Assembly: GCA_003956705.1 (NCBI GenBank)
Contig: QZCP01000579.1
Location: 157,671-221,670 of the forward strand
DNA: 64,000 nt
Source: Brevipalpus yothersi
Taxonomy: Eukaryota > Arthropoda > Arachnida > Trombidiformes > Tenuipalpidae
Direction: 5' to 3'
Shown in pieces: positions 38,335 through 52,019 of this stretch. Every line of letters begins with the position of its first letter. The first letter of the stretch is position 1. Position numbers and translations under genes: made by a program. Below the pieces are notes generated by a model. It was not told the origin of the DNA, ran no database searches, and saw nothing but the letters and a program-made list of their open reading frames with translations.

Positions 38335-40229
38335 TTGTTCACGAATGAAGGGCGTCACAAGCATGATTATATTTACTAGATCATTTTTCATTCTCCTAAT
38401 CGATTGGATCTTTCTTTCTTTCTCTCTCTCTCATCCGCTTGCTTCTTTCTCCACCTCTTATCTGAACGCTTGTTCAGAGAAACGAGAAAATCTTTTGTTT
38501 GAATCATGGGGAACATAGGGAATAGAGGGCAAGAGAGAAAGCTTGGATAGTTACTTTGGATAAGTTGAGTGTGAGCGATGAACTCCATACACAGACTATC
38601 CAATCAGTATAACTCACAGTATGTGCACATACATACATCTTTAAGTTAGCATGAGAAATAAGGAACCAAAAGTTGTTGTGCTCAGATAACATTGTGAATG
38701 TATACTGATGGAATCTTTGGGAAAGGGTAATTTTTCACTCCATTGATGCTGCAAAATATTTTTCTTTTCTTTCCATTCTTTTTAACCCCAAAGTCTTCGT
38801 GTATGTGTGTGATGATTATTATTCACTGTATTTTCCTCTGTGTGCTGATACTTTATTATTTTGGTGGACTTTTCGAAAATTTTCATCCTCAATCTGCATT
38901 TGAATATCAGAATATATATTGTATCTGAATGGGCAGGAGACTAGCAGCACAAACCATTCAAATTCTGTAGTTACTGACCATCGAGTATTTTGTGACTCTA
39001 TTGAGATTATTTTTAGTATCTGAATATCTGAGGTTTTCTCACCTATCTCTGGCATCCAAAAGAAAATAATTAGTAACATTCCTCTCTCACACCATCAGCT
39101 AAACGAGACCATTGGTGAAGAGAATCTATGAAAATGTAACATATTTGCATAGCTATGTGAAACGCAGAGCTTTCATCCTATACACATGATGCTTTGATTG
39201 TTTGAGTATAAAGTATAGACAGTTTCAATGTGACCGCGAAACAATGAGATTTCTCCACTATGATATTATTTACGGTTCATCCAATATTTAATGAAAGAAT
39301 CTATGCAAACTTTCCATCAACAATCAGTACTTGCTCACTTATCCATTGAAACTATTTTACAAGTAAAAAGATTTGCTGTAGAACTGAAAAAATCAGCACA
39401 AAGTGGGTAACTTGGAACATCTCGCTTCAATTGTGCTCAGATGAACAGATTGACTCACAAATTTGAGAATTCTGTTGCTATTGATGTGTATACAGTTATA
39501 AGAACCAGATATGTTCCCATTTATTAGCTAGTAAATCATCACTCTCGTTGTCTTTGTGATTATTTCAAGGTGTCTGGAGGGTGTTTGTTGAGCTATTCCA
39601 AATTGAAGCAATATCAACTTCAAAATACGTGGAATACACATAGTTTCGAAAGGAAACTCAATCTTCTTCTTCCAAATGACCGGTTCATGGTTGCAAGATG
39701 AAATCTTTTGAGCAATCAGTAGGAGATGAGAAGAGAAGAGAATGAATTTCAGGATAAAATCCGGGAAAGATGGAAAATCCAGCAAGATGCTGACTGCGAT
39801 AAGGAAAAGGGGATCATTCTTTCCCATTCTTATTCTCTCATGCTCACACATTCTCCGATTCATGTGGTGCAATTCATGGGAAAATATCCAGACTATTATC
39901 ATTCGAAAAGTATTGCATTCTCATCCTCTCTCTATTTCTCTTTTTCTCATCCACTAACCAAATCAACCAACTAAATCATGTTGACTGTCTTGCAACCAGC
40001 ACTCATATACTCTTATATATATATAGAAAGGATGCAAACATGTATGAGAATAACAACAGAGTATTGGTAGAATAATTCTACTTCTTCTCTCTCTCTCCCA
40101 CATTCGATGTTTGCTCAATATTCTCTCCTCTTTCTTCTGTGTCTACCTCTTTTCTCTTTACCCCATGATGATTGTTGATACTATAGTTAATCAAGCCATC
40201 ATGGTTCAATCTCAACCATGTATTAACAG

Positions 40230-40292
40230 GGGTGGCCACTCATCAACCATCCAGTGCACATTCCCAAACTTCCATCTTGCATCTTAAGAAAA
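40230..40292 (+). other. Possible short exon between good splice sites
   Basis: Bounded by an AG (ATTAACAG) at 40228-40229 and a GTGAGA donor at 40293. The 63-nt segment is open in a frame reading VATHQPSSAHSQTSILHLKK and is not repeat-derived. Length and composition fit a small internal exon. There is no independent support. Confidence 0.15.
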
Positions 40293-43200
40293 GTGAGAAA
40301 GCTTCCGATCATCTCTCTACCTCTTTCTTTCTCTCTTTCTCCGAATCTTTATCCAAGCTGATTCAGTGTGTGTGTGTTTATATGAACAGAATCGTTTATC
40401 CATCACACTTAGGGATCATCATGATCACCTCAAGATATGATCAAACGAGATCGGTGCTCAGTCTTTGCACATATACACACATTTGATTTCATATTTTCAG
40501 CAATATTACTACTTCCAAGGAATACTCACTTACAATTCTCAATCCTTCCATATACACACATATACAATTCTTCTCTCTCCCTCTCTCTTCTCACCAAATA
40601 CACACACACAAGTTTGCCAGAATCAAATGATGGACGAATAGTTTCAGTCATGATATCAATATATATATATACACACAGCATCCAGGATTTGATGTGATGG
40701 TCCATGGACTTTGGCGATGGAGAGGAAGAGTGTGCGCAAAAATCAACCATTGAGTATATGTGTGTGCTGGTGTATTCCTTCTCTCTCCCGGTGGATTCTT
40801 CTCGGATGATGGTAGTGGGTACATGTGGCATCAACCAAAAAGAATGGATCGATATTCTTCTGATTTGAGAACTAGATTTTTCCTCTTCTTCTCTTTTCCT
40901 CATTCAGCTCAACCGATACACAGTGGTGTGTAAGTGTATATGATGTGTATATATTGTGTTTAAATGTGAAAAATAGTGTCAAAATGATGGTGAAAAAAGT
41001 AGAAAAGAAAATTCCTACATTCACACTATCAACCCTACAAATACTGTGATCTGCAAAAATCATGAAAATATCGTCAAAGTTCTCCGACCAAACACACACA
41101 CATGATCCTACAGTTTCTATTGAATATATCAATTTCTACTTATTTTCATGTCCCTATATACTCATCACATGTCTCTTCCAGTGGTACTGTGTTGAACAAT
41201 TCTTTTCCTAGGTGATATTGGCAAAAGCTATTTTGCTAATACAAATCAATTTAATGAGTGAATCTATCTATTCTCATCCTCATCACCATCATCATCATCT
41301 GTTGTCGTTCAGTGTCTAAATGTGTAGCAGCAATCATCGTCAGCATCTTTGATTTCAAAAAAAGCTGGAGGCAAGTGAAAGAACGCTATTTTCCTACATC
41401 AATGTGCACAAAATCAGCAAATTTCGATACCGAAGACTGGAATAGAGAGAGACAGAGATAGAGAAAAAGAAGCTATGAAAAAGAAAATTCTTACCCTCCA
41501 ATCGTCAGTAATTCACTTTATCTGGAAAATTTTTCACTCTAAGCAAACGGCTATCATTCTCATCATTCGATGATCGACAATGTATTGATGGAAGATCAAA
41601 TTGAAAGGCTTTCACATTATTACACAAGAGAATCCTATCTGATCTCACATCATTTCACAATATGACGTATCAGCAATGATGATCGAATATGATATGCTTG
41701 AGGGGAAAAAATCGAAGAAAAAGTAGTGAAGCAAGAAGGAATACAAGGAGTTCTTCGCATATCTTTCTCTTTCTATCTGGATGGGGAATAGAGAACAAGA
41801 ATTGTGTACAGCTCAAATAGCCGAAGCTTGGCTCAGATGATGAATATGGGCCCATGATAGTAGTCATAGGAGCATGAAATAGTGAAAATTCTGGGCTTCT
41901 TCCTCTCATACTATCTGAACTCTTGGTCCCATGTACATTCTTCTATCTGTCTCTCTCTCTCTTTCTGTGCTTGTGTCTTTCTTTGAGCATCTTTATTCGA
42001 TATATCCATGCTCTTTATCTTCTCTATTCTTACTCTTTCGATTCTTCATATTTCTGGCTCTCTCTCTTCCTCTTTTTCTTTCTCGACAGATCTCAAAATG
42101 TTGCGAATCCAAAGTTTGAAAAGCTCACCCAGAAGAGAATGATATCATGAAAATAGGATGGGATAAGAAGGAGGGTGTAGAAGAAGAGAAGAGAATAAGA
42201 TGAGAGACGAGGAAAAAAAAGATGAAAGAATGAGCCATGACCTGTGCATCATTGGCTTGATATTTTTTTTCTCCTCGCTAAATGTTCCAACATCCTCTAC
42301 TTTCGTATTCTTTTCTTACATGTAGACTATGCAATATGTCCAGAATGTCATGGAATGATATTTCCTCTTTCTCTTTCTCTCTCTTTCTCTCTCCTGTCAA
42401 ATGAATCTCTTGCTTGCATGATCGCGCTACGATTTTCTCTCTCTTTTTTTCCTCGTGCTTTCTCTCTCTCTCTCTCTTTCTCTCTCTTTCTCTTGCCTGG
42501 TGTATTCCTTCATCTTGCTCCCATTCTTCCGGCCGTGAGCTCTTTTTCTCTTTTCCTCTCGCTTCCTTCATCCTTTGATTCTGTTTGCCTCCCAAAATAA
42601 GTCTATTTATAGTAGTAATCGATAAAATATTTTAGCCTTTCAAAAGTGTGTCATCCTCAGACTCACTTTATACCTTCTCTCTCTCTTTCTTTCTTTCTTT
42701 CTCTCTTTCTTTCTACAACCATACTACAAACTAAACTTCACTACTATCATTCTGTTGGATTCCCAATGCTCTTTTCCAATCTTTAAGCGTACCAAAGATT
42801 AGCTAAAAAGATACACCTCAACTTTTCAATAGTGGCCAGTTGATAGTTTAGAATTTTGTACAAAAGATAGCCTAGCTGGAGGGAGAGAGAGAGTGGATCA
42901 CATGTCAAAATCGTGCTCTAGTTGATATTCTCCCTCTCTGGTTTCCAACATTCTGTTTGGTGATAAAATATTCTCATGAGATTTACTGTGACTGGCCATT
43001 CTTTTCCACTCACTTACGGAGGAATACTTGGTTCCGAAGGGGATTGCCGTGTTTATTGCAAACAGTACATTATACTCTCTCAGTGTTATTGTTACTCTTC
43101 TTCACTTTTGATCGCTCTCTCTCTCTCTCTCTCTTTCACTAAAAAGTTGAACACTTTCAATAGAATATATATCTCTCTGAGGTTTCACGAATACCGTAAC

Positions 43201-44036
43201 GAAGCCTTGTTACATTTTCTGGGTAAGATTAGGTATCGAGAGGCATTGATGCTTTGGTCTTCCATGCTCAGCCATTTGGTCAATTATCGTTATTATTATT
43301 ATCATTTCACTTTCGCCTTCAGGAGGCTGATATATGTATGTGTTTTATATCTGGATATATCTCGGAGCTATTCCCGGAGAATTTCACATGAAACAATGAA
43401 TCCTAGCCTATCAGATGACCTTTTTGGAAAAGATAATTTTGTACTTCAATTTAACCCACTTTGATTGAAAATTTTGCAACAGAATAGCTAGATTATGATG
43501 TCAGTGAGGTTGATCAAAATGATATAGTCATATGATTGTGTAAGAAAATTCATTGCCCAAGTGAGTACTATCTACTACATCATTCATCTATTGCTCGATC
43601 CAAACATGTACTAGTGAAAATAGGCTGATGTCATATTGAATACATATTACTACATAAGCTTCGAGAGAAAGAGACGAAGAGAGCGATATAATTCTGTACA
43701 AATCAATGTTTGTTCTGAAGAATACTCTATTGAAATTCTCTAATCACGCAGAGTGATGTGTACTTCCATGTGTGTCTGGAAGAACATGCTGAGAATATAT
43801 TGATTCCAAATACAAGCTGAACACTGGTCAGAAAGAAAGAGAGAGAGAGAGATGTATGTACAAATACACATGACATGGATAACTTTGGTGAATTCACACA
43901 CATAGATAGAACTCTATGAACAAACTTTTTCTTGCTCAAAGATTTACCAAGTATACATGCATATATATATTCATTCAATTGAAAGGATAGTTGAATGTGA
44001 TTCAGTATGAATAGAAATGAAAACTGGGAAGGAATA

Positions 44037-44070
<34 letters not shown>

Positions 44071-45954
44071 GACTAACTCTTTGTTAGTCTGATTTTCACA
44101 GTTTTCTCCTATTCCCAGTTTTTCAAGAGAATTTTATTTTTCTATTCCTCTAGAATGAGTCCAGATTACCATAGGAATGTGTATGCGTGTGTGTGATTTG
44201 ATGGGAAAAATTTTCCCTCCAACAGTGCATTCCAATCATTTTGATTTTCTCCTTCCCTTGGAGTGTATATACGAGAAAAAGGGATTGAGAAATATTTATC
44301 TCAATAACATTCCAATCACCAATTCAATAACAATCTTGTTAAATCGTTTTCGTCAATCCTTCCTGGCTACTTGTGAAGCTGTATAGTCTAAGGTTTGCGT
44401 GAAGAAGGAAAAGGGAAAGAGAAAGAGAGAGACAGAGACAGAATAAAAACCCATGTAAGATGAGATACTATCATGGACTGTGTATAGCTTTACAGAATTG
44501 ATTTGCGAATTGGTTTGGCGTATTGCTTACATAGCATCTCTCTATCTCTCTTCCTTTTGCGATAAGGAGAAAATGTGTCTTCCTGGAATATATATACATT
44601 TATACACTGTCAATAGAATGAGATGAATCGGATGGAAGTGATTTCACTAATCAAATCAGTGATCATTTTGGCCAAAAATTGCCAAGTATATGGTCATTGA
44701 ATGGTCTGGAGAAAAAGTCACCACATCTATGTAGACATATCAAAATTTTCGCCTCTTTTTGCTATTGGCAAAGGTTTTTATCTCATCAATTATTCGCCAG
44801 TACCATTAAATTTCTTTGTGTTAGCTCCCAGAAAATTCTTTAGCTATAAACCTCTTGAGAAATGAGAATATTTGCAATTTTTTGTTTCCACTTATAATGA
44901 GTTTTGCTTTTCCACACCAAAATTGAGGCTCATTTTGCTTACAGTTTCAAGTGATATGCACAATCTTTTGACAATTTTCCACTCCAGATTTTGTCAATAA
45001 TAATAATGAAGAGATGAAAGAGAATGACTTGTTGAAAAAATTTCAAATTTGACAATATCATTACTTATCACACTTCTCTTTCTCTGTCCCTCGTTCTGCT
45101 GATAATGTTATAAACCTGTGCAAAAATCTTATCACCGATCTGGAAATACATTAATCAGCTGGAATAGATGAAAACTCAAGACTCTGTCAATAAAAGGATA
45201 GTTAGAGTACATGAGAGAGTGAGAGACAAAAAAGAGAGAATGTTACATTTTCAGTATCATAAAAGTTCATGGGGAGAGAAATTTTTTTCCAATTTCTGTT
45301 CTCATCCTTTTTGCTGATGTCCTTTTTGCATAAAATCTTGCCATGTGTGAGAGAAAATAGATGTCCTTTATTGTTCATATGTTACTCTAATCTGTAAGTC
45401 AAGATGATGAATAGCTTCCGTTTTGATTGTAAAGACAAATGAATGAACATTCTCAGACCAATAAGTATCTCGTAATGAAGAGAAAGCTTTCTGAATGATA
45501 GAGAGAAGGAAAGAGGAGAAAAGATTCTTGGAAAGATCCCACAAACCAGAGGGAATACTTATTGGGCTGATTTAATGTCTAAAAGTGCGGCCAAGAGAGA
45601 GAGAGAGAAGGACAAAAGTCGTGGTGATAGAAAGGATGAACATGGCAAGATATCTTCTTCCAATACTACTCAGTATAGTTCTGGTTCAGTGATAAAATAG
45701 TGGAAATAATCAAATGAGAGAGAGAGAGAAAAGTGAACGATAGAGTAAAGTAGATAGCTAGAAAGAGAGAGACGAAAAGAAAGATAGAGTGAGATGGGAA
45801 GTGGGTGGAAGGGAGGAGAAAAATTGCATCTCATTTCGACATCGATTATCGGTAATGATACTGAAATCTGCTTATCATGAAAATTGAGCTAAATACGAGA
45901 ACATGGATAGAATGGATGGCTCAAGTATGGAAGACTGAACAAGTCTAAATAGGT
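40293..45954. other. Non-coding stretch
   Basis: No recognisable gene. It contains pyrimidine-rich tracts at 42360-42500 and 42675-42715, short TC runs at 43107-43137 and 44038-44070, and AT-rich unique DNA. The longest complex frame is 162 residues (42976-43464, plus). It is broken by a Ser-Leu tract and has no family features. Confidence 0.45.
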
Positions 45955-46193
45955 CCTTGTATGTGTGTAGATTGAGAGTGGAAAGTTCAATTCGTTTGAT
46001 CGATTTTGGTGGGCTTGGGAGCATGCCTTTTCTATCTGACCACGATAGAGCACATTTGCGTGGTGTCCAGTGTCTTGTTGGAATAGAACGATGGAATACC
46101 ATGAGGAATATCATGTTAAAGGAGTTTATAATGGAATACTCCTGCCAGTATGAGATTGCTATCAATGAATTATCCAAGATTCTTGGCTTTTAG
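45955..46193. other. Complex segment open on both strands
   Basis: Locally GC-richer DNA that is open on the plus strand (RVESSIRLIDFGGLGSM, then DHDRAHLRGVQ) and on the minus strand (IPTRHWTPRKCALSW, then PSPPKSIKRIE). The plus-strand RLIDFG resembles the DFG region of CMGC/LAMMER kinases, but nothing after it aligns. Unassigned. Confidence 0.15.
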
Positions 46194-47834
46194 TATTTCT
46201 CAGAAAGTTCAGAAAATAGAGGTTTGCTCGATAATTTTGATAATAATATTGATGAGAGTATCAAAATTAAGCCTCAATCGTGTATTAACAACCAAGCATT
46301 GAGCTTGTGAGATGGAATTCTCTAGAATTCTGAATCAATGGTGAAGACAAGAGTTCAGATAGGATTTTTGTATTAGTTCTTCATGATTAAGTTTGAGTTC
46401 ACATGGCTTGATACGTTAGGATTAGTTGAACTTCAATTGACACACACTTACACACATTTATACACACAAATGCTCGAGAGCTCGAAAATACAGTGGAAAA
46501 ACGGTTGACTTCATGGTATGAGGTCAAGCTTTGTCTGGTATTAATAGAAAATAGAGAGAGAGAATAACTATTTGTATACAAAATGTTTATTCCTCCAAGA
46601 GAGAATACGATTCTTTCAATCCTCTGTCTGAGAGTGAGTCACGCTTGAGATCTATCCTATCATTTCCACTTTCTCTCTCTTTCTCTATCATGTCAATCCT
46701 ATTAATTCTTTAGCTTACCAAGGCAAAGTGTAATCTTATTTTTCTCACTTCTTTCCCATGTACTGGGAAGATGTTTTCCTACTTCAACTGAGAATATATC
46801 TTTCAAGATTAACTTTATCGTCCAATTTATTTGTTTTTCTTTTCTCCATGTTTTACGTTTGTTTTTTTGTTTTTTCCTTTCTTTTGCTATGGTTTGGTTT
46901 CTTTTTTTTCTGTTCATCTTCCTCACTTTTGGTCATTTGCAATTTGTTTCAACTGACCCGATGAGAGCACATAATTGAGATAGTTTTAAGTGTTCCACGA
47001 TTTAATTGAAATTAGCTTTTGTGTATGTGTGTGTTAGATTGTGAAAGCAATCACGATTGTTCCACTTCATGCAAAAAGTGAACTCAATGAGAGATGAGAA
47101 AGAGAAAGGGAGAGAGAAAGAAAAATTCACGAGGAATACAAGGAATACCATGGATGATAATTGATTTATACTGTCAGTATGTGCGTGTGGGGTTAAGAAA
47201 TTACATATAACCCTGATGAAATATCTTATCAGAAAGGTGAATGATATCTACTTCTCTTTCTTTTCCTTTCTAACAATAATTAACTCACTTTGATGCTTTT
47301 TCGCATACATATATTCAATTATGATGACTACCTTGTATACATTTGAGCTCATCTCAAAGGGAACTCTCTCAATTTCTCTGTATGAAGCCTTGTTACACAT
47401 ACACTGTGAGGCATTTATATGTATATATTGGAAAGAAAGAGAGAGAAAATGTGATGATAGACATCCCCTGAAGGCGTCTTGTATGTGAGATAAAGATGCG
47501 GATAGAAAGAGAAAGAGTGACTTTATATGGTGTATTAGTCTTTGACTATTTTTGGTTGAGGAGCAATATTCGGTAAAAGTAATGGATGATGATAATGATT
47601 ATGAAGAATAAGAAGAAGAAGAAGAAGAGAAAGATCTAAATAAGCTGTTTTTTTCTCTTCTTTTGGATAGAGCATTATCATCGCTTGTGTATGATGTAGG
47701 ATTTGTTCCAAGAATGAACAAGTCACCGAAAAGAGAGAGAGAGTATTATTATGGAATAGAGAGAGAAAATATCGGTGTGTTTAGGATGAGAGAAGTAGGA
47801 AAAGAAGAGGATAAAGAGGCGACCAAATAGAGGA

Positions 47835-47838
<4 letters not shown>

Positions 47839-47911
<73 letters not shown>
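47839..47911. repeat. (GA)n microsatellite
   Basis: About 73 nt of perfect AG dinucleotides. Confidence 0.97.
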
Positions 47912-47914
<3 letters not shown>

Positions 47915-49065
47915 AAAAGAAATGAGCAAGAGAGAAAATGAAATCGATAGTAGAGTAGCAATCATGAAAGGAAGAAGGAAAAAGGAAGGAATCGAATGAT
48001 GGGAATTTCTGATGATGATGGAGCAATGATGATGAGAGAGTGAAAGAGAAAGATGCTTGCTTATTCCTCTCTCTCTCTCTCTTCCTCACTTCATCTCTGT
48101 TCCTCTTTCTTCGATGTTCACCCAATAATGATGTACATAATAAGATACAATATTGAAAGGAAGTGGTTTATTTATAATTCAATTCGAGATCAAGTTTCAT
48201 ATCTTTTTGGAGGACACACACCATAAGCACACACATATATCCACACTTTTATCCAGTAGTGGCCACATATGTGCTTGTGTGTAGAGTTGAGTGGTAAATC
48301 ATGAATCCATTCTTGGTCCTTCATAATTTTGATTCCATTGGCTTAAAGTGTGATTATGTGAGGAATACACTTGCTTTTATTCTTTTACCATGATTCCCCA
48401 AGAATAGTTCTAGATGATCGCTGATGGAAGTGCATGAGTTTATTCTTTTATGTGATATAAATTCATGAAGGGGAGGAGAGGAAGAGAGACAGAGAGAAGC
48501 AAATCTTATTGAATCTTAGTGATGAGAGTGTAAAAATCATGATGAATTGGATTAATACATTTTAGAGAAGAGAGAGAGAGAGAGAGAGAGAAAGTAAAAG
48601 AGGAGGCAGAATGTTGTGAAATAAAGATGAGTCTAAATTAGGTGGAGTGAATTTGTTCACAATAAAATAAGCTAAAGATAAAGTGAGTATAAAGGAGTTC
48701 AAATAAGACTTTTAGCAACAAGGCATGGAAAAGAGGAGAGAGAAAAAGAGAATAAAAGCTCTAGAGATGAATAATAAATGTTCATCAACATCTTCCAATT
48801 TCTTATTCGATTTCTTCTACTCTCTTTCTACTTCACCACTCAAAACATTTTGGACCCACCATCTCTCTTATAACGATTCTGACTTACAATGTTCTTGAGT
48901 ATTCCTCTTGTCCACTATTTTATTTCTTATCAACACAACAATAGAGATCCTAACGAAGAATTGACGGTAGTTGCAGTGACCAATGATCTTTTCCACTAGC
49001 AGAAACACTTGCACATTCGTTGAAATCTTCGTCTTGTACATCTCATATCTCTCTAGAGAACTGTG

Positions 49066-49082
<17 letters not shown>

Positions 49083-49133
<51 letters not shown>
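49083..49133. repeat. (GA)n microsatellite
   Basis: About 51 nt of perfect AG dinucleotides, preceded by a short GAAA run. Confidence 0.97.
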
Positions 49134-49137
<4 letters not shown>

Positions 49138-49719
49138 AGCTCTGTTAAACAGTGGAAATAATCTCAACATTGACACACTCTCATGCCAGTCAATTTGATC
49201 CTGGAATGAAGGAGATAACTGGCCATGTGAGTATGTGTATTTCTTCCTCTCCTCTATTGATGTCAGACAGATCTTCTTGTTTTTCACTTTATTCTATGTA
49301 CACCGTTTCTACGTGTGTATATTATTCTCTCTCTCTCTCTCTCTCTTCAGCCATCAAAGGCAAAGTAATTCCAGGCAAGGCTGAAGATTCTGGAGGGAGA
49401 GAGGATGCAGAGAGAATATGTTTAGATGGAGACCTTAACCTGCTGGAGAGAGAGAGAGAGAGAATCTCCTTGGAAGAATTTTTCTTAACACACTGAGAGC
49501 ATAGTTATTCCAGGAAATGGGTGAGAAAGAGAAGGAGAGCAGAAAAACTGATGAAAAATAAGACAAAAAAGTGGGCTAAAAAAGCTTAAGCAATAAAACA
49601 TTTGAGAAAGGAAAAAAATGCTGTTGGAGGGCAATCAAAATGAGAAGAGAAATAAAAGAAATGGAAAAAAATGATGATGATGATCATCCCTTTTGTGACC
49701 CTAGTGAAGACTTTTTTTT

Positions 49720-49721
<2 letters not shown>

Positions 49722-49768
<47 letters not shown>
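49722..49768. repeat. (GA)n microsatellite
   Basis: About 47 nt of perfect GA. Confidence 0.97.
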
Positions 49769-49772
<4 letters not shown>

Positions 49773-50492
49773 AATAAAAGTGTCCATAACCTTTGACCCC
49801 TGGAGCGATTGTTTATCGGTCCATTCAGTTTTCCACTTTCTTTTCTACTCATTCAAAACTTTTCTGTTTTTCGTAGTGTCACTGTCAGTGTATCTGTAGG
49901 ATGCATTAGAATGACTTCTTAAAAGCGTTCTTTTTCATTACAAATTTTGATATCTCTCAAGAAGAGAATGAAAACACTTGAGAAATGAGTTCATACTCTA
50001 TTAAGAATAGAATTTATAGACGCTCAAAATCATGCAAAAGGATGAAAAAGAAGATCATACATCTAATTCTTGATACAGTTGTTGAATATCATGTATTCTC
50101 TCCCCTTCACACATATACACACACATTGAATCATCATTCAGAATTTCATGATGAATACCGTTATTCTCTCCCTTTCTCTCTGAACCTCTGACTCAGTCAC
50201 GTATCACAGTTAGAAATGTTATTGTCTGTGTTTGCCGAAGAAATGAGAAAAAACACATCTACAAACACATTATCATTACTTGATAGTCTGCATTTCATAA
50301 TGATGATTCATTCCTATTTACAGTTCCATTTAAGATGGGAAAGATAACGAAGAAAAAGGTGTATATAAATACGCATAGATACTTTCACATTCTGATGCTT
50401 TTTATAACGATAAATGTATGTTCATACAGGATAGGTCTATTTGTGTTACGTGTGCTTGAACTCAATTTAAATGCCATACATTCTTTTTCACT

Positions 50493-50780
50493 TTTCATCA
50501 AGAGTTTTTCTCTTCCAAACGAAGTCTACCGAGCAAATCATTCTGATGATAACCAGCGTCCATGTATACATGTATATGTCTGATATGCATATTTGATATT
50601 TTTCTCCCCCTTTCTCTCTGGTTGCTCATCTTGCTTCAGTTTTGTAAGAAAAATTCATCCATACCAAAGAGAGTACGTTTGTATCCATTCAAAAAGGTTC
50701 GGTTCAACGAAGGACCACAATGTGTATGGATGATACGGACGATTATCATATATGATGTAGATGATGGTGATGAAAACTGA
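50493..50780 (+). other. Possible two-exon 3' end of an unknown gene
   Basis: A strong acceptor (pyrimidine tract ending TTGCTTCAG, AG at 50638-50639) opens a frame of 46 codons to a TGA at 50778-50780: FCKKNSSIPKRVRLYP, then KKVRFNEGPQCVWMI. About 70 bp upstream another open segment reads SFSLPNEVYRANHSDDNQ and then RPCIH before a possible GTATAT donor at about 50569. That would leave a roughly 70-bp intron, the size seen in Snx13 and Hip14, with phase kept. No domain is recognised, so this is a hypothesis. Confidence 0.25.
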
Positions 50781-51962
50781 TGGTAGAAGGGACAGAATAG
50801 AGCCAGTGATGGTGAGTGAGAAAAGATAGAAGAAGAAGGAGGAGAAGAAGAGAAGAAAAGATGAGGATGAGAGGGAACGAAGAGAGGTGGAAAGAAAACG
50901 GAGAAGAAGATCACAAAAGCATGAAGATTTGGGTTTGTATAACATGTGAGGAATAGTAAAAGATTCCATGTTCCTTGATGTGTATATATTGAGTAAATTA
51001 CACCATCTATGAGCAAATGATAGAAGAGGAAGAAGAAGAGGAAGAGGAAGAGAAGAAGAAGCAAAAAAATCTAACCAAAGAACAGACAATTTATTCCGCT
51101 TCGAGGAGTTTCTCCTTCATGACCATTGTCATTGTTGTTGACGAGAAAATATTCAGCTCGATGAATAATGATCCTTTAATAGTTTGACATTGTGTATGTT
51201 GTAACCAAGTAGTACGGGAAAAGTGTGTACAAAACTCTAGACGAAATCTTGTATCGTAAGAAATTGCTCTGAGATGTCAAGAGAGAGAGAGAGAAATCTA
51301 GGAGAAAATTGATGAATTTGTGATTGAAGTCCGGTCACACATATTGTTTTTGCAATCTTGAAGAAAAGAAAGGAATTTTGTTAAGCTTTTATTGATTACC
51401 TTTTTTGTGTTCCTCCTATTCATCTCCGGGAATACTTTCAGTGTGAAAGACCGAAATTCTCGAACTAATAAAGTCATTTCAATCCTTAATACTTGACTTG
51501 AAACTTTCGCTTGAATGACTCTACTCATTGCCAAAATGCCTTGAGGGTCTGTTTGAGTGTGGTGAGAATGAAAAATCTTCTACCAGCTAATCCTACTTCA
51601 CACAAGAAGAAAAAGCTCTCTCCCAATCACCCAAAAATTCGGTGTTTTTGGTACTCAGAGGCTGGATCAAAGGGCAAAGGTCAAAGGTTAAGAGGAGAGA
51701 AAGAGTTTGTGTGTAGACTCACATCAATTGGTAAAGCAAAACTAGTCAAGAGAAAAGTGGCGAATATTGTTGAAGAGGAAAAAAATGACAAGAAGAAAGG
51801 AAAAATTAATACTATCCATCATTTTGACCCTTTTCCTGTTCCATATTTTTGAGTAAAATTTTTTTTCTGCTACTGGGTTTGCCTGCCGTCTCAAAATCTA
51901 TGGAATTTTGCGTGTGTCTGGAGAGGAGAAAATTTCGTTATAATACTGTTTAGTATAACCAT
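50781..51962. other. Non-coding stretch
   Basis: No recognisable gene. AAG/GAA-rich purine tracts occur at 50820-50900 and 51027-51065. A Lys-rich plus frame at 51511-51852 and a minus frame at 51534-51298 have no family features. Confidence 0.45.
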
Positions 51963-52019
51963 TCAACTGTTCAGTGACCAAAAAAATGTATACCAACAAA
52001 AGGGAATGAGATATACATA

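Larger units (their letters stand above)
34778..40229. other. Non-coding stretch with arrays and structured elements
   Basis: No recognisable gene. It holds TC/GA arrays at 34823-34861, 38225-38249 and 38273-38330, an (AT)n tract at 36581-36600, TC-rich pyrimidine tracts at 36240-36310, a pair of interleaved inverted repeats (36576-36647) and a CTCF-like motif (36883-36896). The 124-residue minus frame at 39902-39528 has no family features. Confidence 0.5.
46194..50492. other. Non-coding stretch with long GA arrays
   Basis: No recognisable gene. GA arrays lie at 47839-47911, 48571-48592, 49083-49133 and 49722-49768. Frames through them encode Ser-Leu repeats. The rest is AT-rich unique DNA. 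Confidence 0.5.

Noticed and set aside
39528..39902. 124-codon minus-strand frame
   Set aside because: No recognisable motif and ordinary AT-rich composition. Open by chance is plausible at this length.
42976..43464. 162-codon plus-strand frame
   Set aside because: Interrupted by a TC-derived Ser-Leu tract, with no domain, signal peptide or splice logic. Probably chance.
45980..46010. RLIDFG resembling a protein-kinase DFG motif
   Set aside because: The residues that follow do not match an activation loop, and there is no catalytic loop upstream in frame. Kept only as a weak observation.
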